Positions 25,263 through 35,900 of a stretch of 64,000 nucleotides of DNA are shown here, in pieces. Origin of the DNA: Saccoglossus kowalevskii (Eukaryota > Hemichordata > Enteropneusta > Harrimaniidae); the NCBI RefSeq assembly GCF_000003605.2, contig NW_003148769.1, positions 490,256-554,255 on the forward strand, written 5' to 3'. Both the position numbers and the translations under genes were made by a program. How positions within the stretch are numbered: position 1 is the first letter of the stretch; each line of letters starts with the position of its first letter. Under the pieces are notes generated by a model. It ran no database searches and was not told where the DNA came from. It was given only the letters and a program-made list of their open reading frames with translations.

Positions 25263-25446
25263 CATGCATGGATTAGACCAAAAAAGTCGTTTGACCTCAG
25301 CACAACGTGCAAGACGCCTTGGTGGTACCTTCACGATGACGCTTAGCTATCATCTGATTAGACATTTTTCTTTTTCCCAAATATTATATACGTTTGATGA
25401 GCACTGCATAACATGCTCAAGACGTCATGGAAACAACAATCAATAG

Positions 25447-26950
25447 AAACACCAAATATGCTATAATTTCCTTATTATTCAATCTAGAAAAACAGTACTG
25501 GTAACAACATTAGTCACACTGATGATTATATAAATTTGGCATCCTGTATGATAAATTCAAAGCGCTTATGTAATTGCTGTCATATCGAGAATTTAACTCC
25601 ACTCATCATTTCTTTAGCTAGGGGCCTCAATAGAAATGACCCCATACTATTGAGAAATATATGCATGTTAATTACCTTCTGTGTCTACTTAAGACTTTCG
25701 ACCTTTAAAGTAAACTCTCGTGTTTAGAGGACTTTTAAATTCAAGTCTCAAGGTATCCAATGTGCACGTGCTATGTGATAGACATTAGAGGCACATATAT
25801 GGAACACATGTATGCATGAGTGTATTTGTAAAGTGGCAGGCAGAGGAGTTTTAATCTTTCAAATTAACTATATCCATAGTATCAGGGTATTTATAAACAA
25901 CAAACACTTCCGGGTGAGGCAATATACATTTTGATATACCAAAGCAATCTAACATCAGTCTGGTTCAGTGTGTCACGTCTCATGCGACAATTCATCAGAT
26001 ATTTTACGATTTGTAAACATTGTAGCGTCTTAATTGCCGACAGAACAAAACTTAAATTACGTGTAACTATACATAAATGATGACTTGTCAAACATGTTGA
26101 AACCGATATAAACATATGCGAGCCATCAGGGTACACATCAGTGTAGCTACACGCATGATATAGTAAATACACTGAATTGAAAAACTACGAATTTTACGAA
26201 TTAGTCCGGATGCTGTTTTTTAAAAGTCTCGTCAATGTCAAATTGTTGCACATACGACTTGTTGATCTGAACTAGTGTACTAGTATATCTGAAAATAGGA
26301 TGCAACTTTTTTTTTATCTCAGATGGTTAAGAGAAACCTTCTCTATCCTTCGGATCAGTATCTTTTTAATACTGCGACTTACGAAGCTTACCAAAATAAT
26401 TATTTCAGATTTTCAGTAAAGATGATCCCACATATACAAATTGTTTGTCTCGTGATCACGCCATTACCTCCATCTGAGTCAGCCAGTCAGACACACACAG
26501 TAAGCCACCCCTGACATAGACTATAGCATACCCGTTTGTAGTCTGTTAAGATCATTCAACCCATAAATAAAACTTCAGGAGAGGGGAAGACGTCTTGTTT
26601 TCTCTTAATACAGACACTCATAGTACCAGAGTATGTCTTCAATCAGGTAATTTCTCGTGCAATAATGTATCGTACCTTTGACGATTTGTCAATTTGTTGT
26701 GTCTAAATTTGTGATAAAATGACAAACTTAATTGAGGTTTGACTATACATGCCCATTGCGAATTGTGTTTTTGCTTATAGACTTTTTTAATATGACTATG
26801 ACAAACATTTGTTCATTTCATTTGCCTACTAAATTGAGTACGAGTGTTCATGTGCGAAGTGGATGTACCAACTTCGTAGTGATTCAATGCAAATATGTTG
26901 AACCGATATAAAACACGTGCTTATTTCAGTTTGGTCAAGCTGATATTCCA
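25447..26950. repeat. Right-hand edge of family A
   Basis: The last recognisable modules are near 25.86 kb (ATTTATAAACAACAAACACTTCC), 26.10 kb (GAAACCGATATAAAC) and 26.88 kb (GTTGAACCGATATAAAACACGTGC). Beyond this the family is not seen. Confidence 0.5.
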
Positions 26951-28584
26951 TTGGCTAGTATAACCCCCTTCGTCATGTTAAAAGTCTGTTATGTGGCATT
27001 TAAGTTTCTGCTTCAACCCATATTAGTGCATTTTTGGTGCGACAATTTTTTTGTGTTGCGGGAGACTTACATAGGCTGTTGATTGTTTAGTACTAAGTTT
27101 AATGTTGCACTTTAATACCATTCACATAGTTGCAAGACTTAGGAGGAATAAGTGAAGTAGTTGAGGTCTGAAACATAATACAGAAATTCATGCAATGACG
27201 ATCATTTCGGGCTTATCATATAACATGTGATCGAGTGTCACATGTTAACGCACGTAGATTCACAAAGATTTATTCACGCTTTGAATTATTAAGGCCTATA
27301 GTAATTTGCAATAACAAGGTCAATTTTTCACTCAATTCAATTTTTGTGCAACGAGTAGGCCAATAGACGAAATGTTTTACACACAATTTAGACGAAACTT
27401 AAAATGAACAGGATGCAGCTCAACAATCGTATCCTTTTAGACGAAAGTGCAAAATGAAGGTATTTATCCGCATTCATCAAATATCAGCAATTGTCAAGAA
27501 AACTATAAACCCTGTGAATTAATTTAAACAATGCACAATTACATATGGTTACAAAACAATGTTTTTTTTACTCATTCTAAGTTTATTTTGTTGTCTATTT
27601 GCTGCCATATATTAGACATATTGTTGAGCAAAATGTTAGTGATTGCCTTAAATGACACAGTAACAATACATTTGACACTGTAAACATCTTGAAGGTGGAG
27701 CCTGGATTTTCAAAGCTAGAAATTAATAACACACACAAAATAAAATTTTTAAACAAATGCTAAAACATGCAAAGCAATTTCCACGTAAATCTAAAAAAAG
27801 AATTTCAAAAACAAAATAAAGAACATTCCACAGATGACGGTCATATTCCAAAGGAGCCCACCAAATTCATATACTGAATTTTAAGTGAATAATTTCTAGA
27901 ATTGAAAATCGAGATTCGTCACGAAATAGCCATACACGCATGAAAATAGTTGAAATATCTTAAGTAAATTTCTAATATGAAAGGTCGCCAAAATATAAGA
28001 TCCACAATCAGCCAGAATGAATTTGAATAATATTTGTGAAAACATTAGTAAACAAATATATCAAAAAAGCTTGTAACCAAATAAAACATTCAGAAAACTT
28101 AAATAAAACACAAATATTTTTGATCATTATTTGCTCTCGTACGTTTTTGCCATGTTAATTTCACATTACATTTGTTATGATATTGACAGTAAATGAGGGC
28201 ACCCATTAGAGAATTAAATCACGTACAGTAGTTATAAATCAAGTATTCTATACATAAAAATCCATAGTGTATTCAATAACGTGTTTACGTTTACAAAATA
28301 GTCATAATACATTTTATAAAAACAAATCTAAAAAATGGTTGGACAGCCCGTCGATTTTTCTCTAAAAGATGGAAAAAAAATTGTGGGACAATTTCAACAA
28401 ATATTAGAACTATTCACATGTGAAACATGTGGCTTGGGTCATCTATATAACAAGTGAACTAAAGTTTAACAACCTCACTAAGTAAGGGGATTACATAGTT
28501 TCGTAGCTAGAGTTGATCAAAAGAAGATGGCTAAAATTGTAAATGTATCTATTTTTTTGTAAGACTCAATCAACTGATCTGTGA
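26951..28584. other. AT-rich intergenic DNA downstream of the ROCO-PNP gene
   Basis: No coding region, RNA gene or recognisable repeat was found. The reading frame at 28725-29039 on the plus strand is a product of GGT/GTT-biased DNA. Confidence 0.5.
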
Positions 28585-28590
28585 TTTATT
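28585..28590 (-). terminator. Candidate polyadenylation signal AATAAA
   Basis: The minus strand reads AATAAA about 430 nt beyond the TAA stop. It would give a 3' UTR of roughly 450 nt, containing a GTT/GGT-biased stretch (28.69-29.0 kb). Confidence 0.35.
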
Positions 28591-29016
28591 TTATAGTATA
28601 CATGGACCAATGCAATGTTTGTGATTATTACGGTTGATCACATGACATGAAATAAGTTCTGTTAACATGCTTAATCCTAGGCCTTTTTATCGCAGTTTTC
28701 GTTGGGGCAGCAGCAATAGATATTATGTTGAATCTGTCGGTAATTGGTACTGGTAACTACTGCAGCTGGTCGGTGGTGAGAGTTGTTTTTAATAATGTAG
28801 GTGGTGATACTGCTGTTGTTGGTAGTGGCAGTAGTTGGCGATGTCCTATCATGATTTACATAATTGTGATGGTAGTGGTGGTGGTAATTTTTAGCCGTGG
28901 TTGGTTATTGTTGTTGGTAGCGGCAGGTAATGTTACTTTTACTTTCATTATTTTCATTTGGCTTTGCCAGCTACAGCTAGTGAATGTGATGATTGTTGAT
29001 GGTAGACATGATAATA

Positions 29017-29960
29017 TTATTTTCGTAATTTTGCTATAATACATTTGGTGATGACTGCTGCCACTAATGCTGCATATCGATCCCATCTATGGTCAGTCAG
29101 GCCATCAGAATAATTACACACACCTCTCACAAACATACTCTGCTTCGCGGCAGTGTAAGTAGCTGAGGCAACACCACTGTTTTCCATTTCAAATCCAATT
29201 ACATTTTCAGATTCTGCGAGTCTATCACGAATTTCTGCATTTTCCATGGCGCAGTTCGCTGATGCCAAAATACCGAAGTGTACTTTAGGTTCTCCTGGGG
29301 AACGTAACTTCTCTAATGGATGAGTTGATTCCCCTGGTAACACATCACTATTAGGTCTTCCAAACATTTCTCGGTTCTGTTGGTTCATTTTCGAGTAGAT
29401 TTGCTTCAACGTTTCAGCTACTACTTTGCGGTTTTCTGGATCCATCTTGAACTCCCTTGCAGCATTCAACCCTTTCTGGGACAGCCGAATCGGGTTTTTT
29501 GACCTGATGTTTTCTGCAACATTTACAATGGCTTTTTGAGAAACGATTTTGCCTAAATCATACTGAATAAAAGCTGGGCCACTAGCGACTATTGGCGAGG
29601 AAACGATGACGTCACCTTTGCGTACATGAGGACGAATATACGCTGTTGTTTCACTGACTTTCATATCATCATACTTTGTATTTGGCACTCCACCAGCCAC
29701 GCCCACCATGAATACTATTTCAACGGTATTGAATGTGTCACACAGATGGGTGGTAGTTATTGCTGCACTGACTTCACCAATCTCTCCAACTGGCAATTGA
29801 ACTATTACTGTAGACTTTCCGCCTATCTCCCCCAACTTGTAATGGTTAGGGTCACTTCCGGGTTGCTGACCGTCATACTCAGTGGGTGACTCTAGTATTG
29901 ACATCACTGCCTGGTATTCCCAATCTGATGCAGTCACAATACCGATCTTCGGTGTATAAC
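29017..29960 (-). CDS. Terminal coding exon: PNP_UDP_1-like catalytic domain
   Basis: The acceptor is ATATTCCAG followed by GT; the phase-1 split codon makes Gly659, and TAA at 29019-29017 ends the frame. The 944-nt exon carries the whole nucleoside phosphorylase-like fold: an N-terminal strand KIGIVTASDWEY, the glycine turn VGVAGGVPN, GDVIVSSPIV, and the C-terminal FEMEN and RGVCNYSDG motifs. In MTA/SAH nucleosidases and PNPs the Glu after Met in MExx contacts the ribose, and the Asp of the SD motif protonates the base. Both are present, so activity is plausible. An insertion rich in Lys, Asn and Gln (about residues 800-870) separates the central strands. Substrate choice (phosphate or water; adenosine, inosine or uridine) cannot be read from the sequence. 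Confidence 0.88.
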
Positions 29961-32900
29961 CTGGAATATCACATTTTACAGTTAGAAGTACATAGCAGTA
30001 ATTATGAGATTGAAATATATTTTTGTGGACTAGAATTTCAGACATAGCGATAGCAAATAGTATTGCTTTTATAACAATGGTATAATGAGCATGCTCCACA
30101 AATCAACCATTAACAATAAATGAAAGGTAATCTGTCGTGTATAACCACACTGATAACTTACCTGCAGTGGCAAATTCGTCAGTCTTGGGAGCAAGGACAT
30201 TAACAAACTGGCTATGTGTATTCTTAATGGTTACACGATCTAAGAAATAATAAGATTATCCAAATTTGCATTACTCGTGTATGAGCGATAATAAGCTCAG
30301 ACAATTCAAACAATAAAATTATGAATTTAAAAAAGATTTAATCAATTCTATAGTATACTAACCTTTTGGGTACCAGAACTCTGGCAACTTGATTTGATGC
30401 GTTTTCCAACAACAGGGTTTATCAATAGAAACACAACCATCATCCACGTCGAGCGAATCCGGTACAGGTTTTGTTGCATCATGTTGACCACTTGTACATC
30501 TGATACATACTTTGTAGGATAACGCCGGGTATTGACTTTTGACCACTTCAGTCAGTGTATTATCTACATCTTCCCTGATCTTTGATCCTACGGATCCAAG
30601 CAGTCTGCTGGAATCTGTACATGCAAGAATAATGTCGCATTTGTTCTTCGATATTAGCACATTGGTACGACTTTCTTCAATGAAAAATGTGGCTCCATTC
30701 TGAAACAACTCTACATTCTTCCATTTCTGTATGCGTTTCACAACAAGGTTGTAGAATATTCCATCTGGCAAGAAATTGTCGCTGAAATGAAAGTGAAGTG
30801 GAACAGTGCTTGAATGGGATCTGGGAATGGGAAGTTCGCCCGTCTTCAGCATACATGGCATATAGTAGGAGGGCTTATCTGTGTCAGATATAACCGGACG
30901 CCTGCAAATAATATTGAACTTTTTATACATTTCTAGAAGAACTTCTTTATCACAGGATCGGTCTTCCTGTCGAAGAACAATATCAACCATCTCTTCTTGT
31001 AATATACCATGGTTATCAAGCTGACTGCAAAGCTTTCCTAGGCGAGGGGAATCACCAATTCTTTTCTTGTAAGAAGCCGATGTTGTTACGAGAATTCGCA
31101 ACAAGTCAGCTAACCAGGATGGATCAATTATAACCACGTTTCCTAGGATTCTGTCTTCATGAAAGTGGATAATTTCACGAATGCTGTGGTAAAATCGTAA
31201 CATCTTGTCGACAGTGTCCGAGGTGAGGCCTAAACTTTCTCCAACTTCGTACACCTTTGACAAATTTACCCATCGCTTATTCAGTTGGCGCAGCTTCAGT
31301 TCCAGCTGTATTTGGACACTTGGCTGTTTACCGAGGTAACACGATTCCTCGGCAAGTGTCCGAAGTGCTTCCCGAAGCTCCGGTACTCCAGATCCTGACG
31401 AATTGTCAACAGCATATATTCCAGCGTAGTTTTCGTGAGCACGTGGCGTAACATCTCGTACGTATTTCTCTATTCTAGACATACGATCAATAACAACCTC
31501 CTGAAAACATTACATTGAAAAAAAATATATAATAAAACACGAACTGCATAAAATGTTTTTGGAGTATGATGTATTGAAAATCATTTGCATAGAAATGATT
31601 TATTGGTTCATAGTAACATTGTTAAATGACAAATACAGGAATTGGCATTGCATAACATGCCAACAAAAGTTTTCTTTCATGAATTAATTGATGTCATGTA
31701 TAATTTTGATAATGACCTCTGGTTGGATGTTCGACATATCGCCAACATTGATTGAGTCCGGGGAATCATGGTTTTAAGAAACGTAGAAAATATTAATTAT
31801 AAAAGTGAAATAAATGAAAATAAATACACAGATTCAAAGTAAAACTCTTTTCAAACATTTATAAATGGTAGTTACTAAATAGTTCACATCTTCTTGTATT
31901 GTTATTCAATGAACTACAGAGAATCTGCGTTACATTTAAATTCACATATAATCATATTTTAAAATAAACTCATTCATGGCTTACCTGTGGAACCAAATCT
32001 GTTTTTGTGCAAACTATGACGAACTTTGTAACTGATGTGTTTATTTCACTGCTGAATATCGAACGACCATATATTGAATTAATCCAATAGTACAACACAT
32101 CTAGTAATGGATAATAATAATTACTTAGATATCAGTTTGGAAAAGTAACTTTAATTAGAAAATGGTTTCACCCTTATATCTAGGAAACCGACACAAGTAA
32201 TTACACCTTCTTGTCATGAGATGGGAAAGAAAACATTGACACGTGTATACTGGCAGTTTTCGATTTATGTAATAGCAAATGTAACCACTTACAGACCCTG
32301 GTCTAATAAAATACATACAAATTGGTAATTTAATGCAATGCATTCAATGATTTGCTAATGTGTATAAATATACACATTGGCAGGATCAGTTGTTATTGTA
32401 TAAATAAAGGTACAACAAACATTTACTGAACGCTGCTGAAACTGTTGTGTCATTTTAGGGAGGTACAGTTTTATATTAATCAAATCGTCATCTTAGGAGA
32501 CAATATGTTGAAAACAAATTGCGTCAATTATATATATTTACCTTTTTGCATCTCCAACGTCCCTGTGTCTTCACCTTCGAAATACTCAATTTTATCTTCA
32601 AGTAATTTGGAAATGTCAACTACAAGAACGTAGATACATTTCCTCGCCAGAAATATCTATGTACAGGAGAAATAGTTTTAAATTATTGATTCGGTTTTAT
32701 TATTATTGATTCTTAACACCTGCTTGAAACAAGCACGACTATGGAGCTGCACTTTTACTACACTGTGCAACAATTCATTATTTAATAAAATAATAACACG
32801 TGTTACAAAGTTACAAAATATTTATTTTAGCTAACTTTGATTAAGATTGTTCAAAAACAAAAACTAATATACACAATTATGCAAACTTACCTGGTGAGCT

Positions 32901-35900
32901 GTATAATAAATTTTCTGACCAGCAAAATCCCATAGGGAGAAGTGAAAGTCTGGTGCGTCAATATCAATTGCATCCAATAGACCACATAAACGTATCAACA
33001 TTTCCATTTCAGTTTCCCCGTCGAGTTTTAAGTAATCGTAAATACCGCCATCATCAACTTCATCCCGAGTTATACCTCCTTCCATGCTTGGATTCTGTTT
33101 CGCCTGACTTGCCACTATATTCGCGAGTAGCTTTTTTAAATCGTCCTCTGGTATATTGCTGAAGTAGGAGCCGGCTTTACCTACAAATAATAAATACAAA
33201 CAACGACAAAATATTTATCAGTTGTCTATTGTCTAATTTGCTAATTTGCTAATTAGGCATTACTGATTAAAGTACTGACTAGAATACCGCATGACTAAGT
33301 GAACAACTGATTTGATGCAGCTTAATATCTTAATGACAATATCAGGCGACTGAAAATATCTAATAGAACAAAATTATACAATACCAACAATAAGATTACA
33401 GACTATAAAATTAACCGTAATACATACATTTGGTTTACATTATTTACATAAATTAATATGTCGCCAGTTTTTCTGGCCTGTAAATACATAGTTGTGATTG
33501 GATGAGAGTTTTAATTTTTGCAAGTCAGGCTAAAGTTTCGTCAATCCCCAACATGCAATCGGGTCTATGGCGCTAATTGGTGTCTGTATATTTTACATTC
33601 AACTTTGCTACTAAAAGGTAACTACAAAACCGAAATATTGATGCAAATTCGCGTCACTGCTTGATGTATTTATTATCATTGTATGCACATTTCATTTAGC
33701 CATTGTTGCAAATAAAACGCTTCAAATGCTGATTCACATTTGAACATGTTGGTGCTTTAAAGTTTTCAGCATTTCAGAATTACCTATAAAATGAAGTGTG
33801 TATAATATACTAGGAATAAACAACACTAGAGGCATAGTATACCACCCAATGATGTAGCAAGAGATTTGAGTTATCGACTGAACTGAACGGGCTACCATCA
33901 AGGAAGTCTGGATGCAAATGCCTTAACTGTCGAGACATAAAAATATCACTAGCCTCTAATTAGCAACAAAGTCGCAGCCATCCCAAATAAACGGTTGATG
34001 TCACAAAAAAGGGAATGTGACATTGACCAATAATAAATGGTATGCCACCTTCATTCATAAAATTTGATAATGAGATATAGCAGTGAATTTAGTGTCTGTA
34101 TAAAATTTAGTCTGTATTACAAATTATGAAACAGAATATTGAAGGCTTTGCGTAGTATTTTCTCAAATACATCCTACTATTCCAGTAAATTCAAATACGC
34201 TCCAAAATATTTAAATCAGTGAAATGTTTGCAAAGTTCTGACAACATTATAATGTGGTACAGTTCTTGCTGTTTGAAGGTTTTTGGGAAAAAAATGTGCA
34301 ACTCCATCTTTAATATTCGCACTGCTGTCAGCCAGGGTGGACTCTCTGTAAAAAACCTGAATGCATATTATGTAAGATTATGATTTGTATACCTAGGAAA
34401 TATACACAAATCTAACAAATAAACTCAATTTTGATTACACGAAGTATTAATTCAGTTCACATCATTTTCAAAATGTGATTGAATACAGCTTGGTAATCTA
34501 GCAAATACATTACATGCCTCTTTTTGTCCATGTTGATATTTCAATTCTAAATATTTCAATCCCATCTGTAGTTTTATATTCACGTTGATATTGTTCACCA
34601 CCAATACTTCTAATTGTTGATGTTTTTCCAGCTCCATAAGAACCAACAAACATGAAGCACCCTCTGTACGTTTCTTTGTGCGCATCTTGTGTTAAGGCAG
34701 CCTGGAATATGCCTGGTATGAAATACATATTTGTTATTCTATAATACAGACATTAGGTTATCATTGTATTTAGATTCAAATAGTAAAAATGACATCTGGT
34801 AACGGAAACACTAAATAATGGTTACTTACCCTCTGTATCCATCAAATCGGTGCGAGAGAGAAAAAAAGAAACATAAAAATACCAGTTAGTGCTGTATTTG
34901 CAAATGTAATTTCAGTAATTGTAAAAATGACATCTGGTAATGGAAACACTAAATAATGTTTACTTACTCACTGTATCCATCAAATCGGTGTGGGAGAGAA
35001 AAAAAGAAACATAAAAATAAGAGTTAGTGCTGTATTTGCAAATGTAATTTCAGTTATTGTAAAAATGACATATGGTAATGGAAACACTAAATAATGTTTA
35101 CTTACTTTCTGTATCCATCAAATCGGTGCAAGAGAGAAAAAAAGAAATATAAAAATGCCAGTTAGTGCTGTATTTGCAAATGTAATTTCAGTTATTGTAA
35201 AAATGACATATGGTAATGGAAACACTAAATAATGTTTACTTACTTTCTGTATCCATCAAATCGGTGCAAGAGAGAAAAAAAGAAATATAAAAATACCAGT
35301 TAGTGCTGTATTTGCAAATGCAATTTCAGTAATTGTAAAAATGACTTATGGTAATGGAAACACTAAATAATGTTTACTTACCAACTGAATCCATCAAATC
35401 GGAGCGACATAGAAAAAAAGAAACATGAAAATACCAGTTAGTGCTGTATTTGTAAATGTAATTTCAGTTATTGTAAAAATGACATATGGTAATGGAAACA
35501 CTAAATAATGTTTACTTACAATCTGTATCCATCAAATCGGTGCAAGAGAGAAAAAAAGAAACATAAAAATATCAGTTAGTGCTGTATTTTCAAATACAAT
35601 TTCAGTAATTGAGTAATGAAAACAGAAATATCAGCATAACATTATGTCATCATTGTATTTAGATTAGAATTGTAAAAATAACTTATGGTAATGGAAACAC
35701 TAAATAATGTTTACTTACGTTCTGTATCCATCAAATCGGTACAAGAGAGAAAAAAAGAAACATAAAAATACCAGTTAGTGCTGTATTTGCAAATGTAATT
35801 TCAGTAATTGTAAAAATGACTTATGGTAATGAAAACACTAAATAATGTTTACTTACGTTCTGTATTCATCAAATCGGTGCAAGAGAGAAATAAAGAAACA

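Noticed and set aside
1370-26920. Family A blocks as tRNA genes or tRNA-derived SINEs
   Set aside because: GTGATCCAGTGCAAAC resembles a B box only loosely and no A box lies at the right distance.
28725-29039. 104-codon plus-strand frame rich in Val, Gly and Ile
   Set aside because: It arises from GGT/GTT-biased DNA, overlaps the stop codon and 3' UTR of the ROCO-PNP gene, and has no domain.
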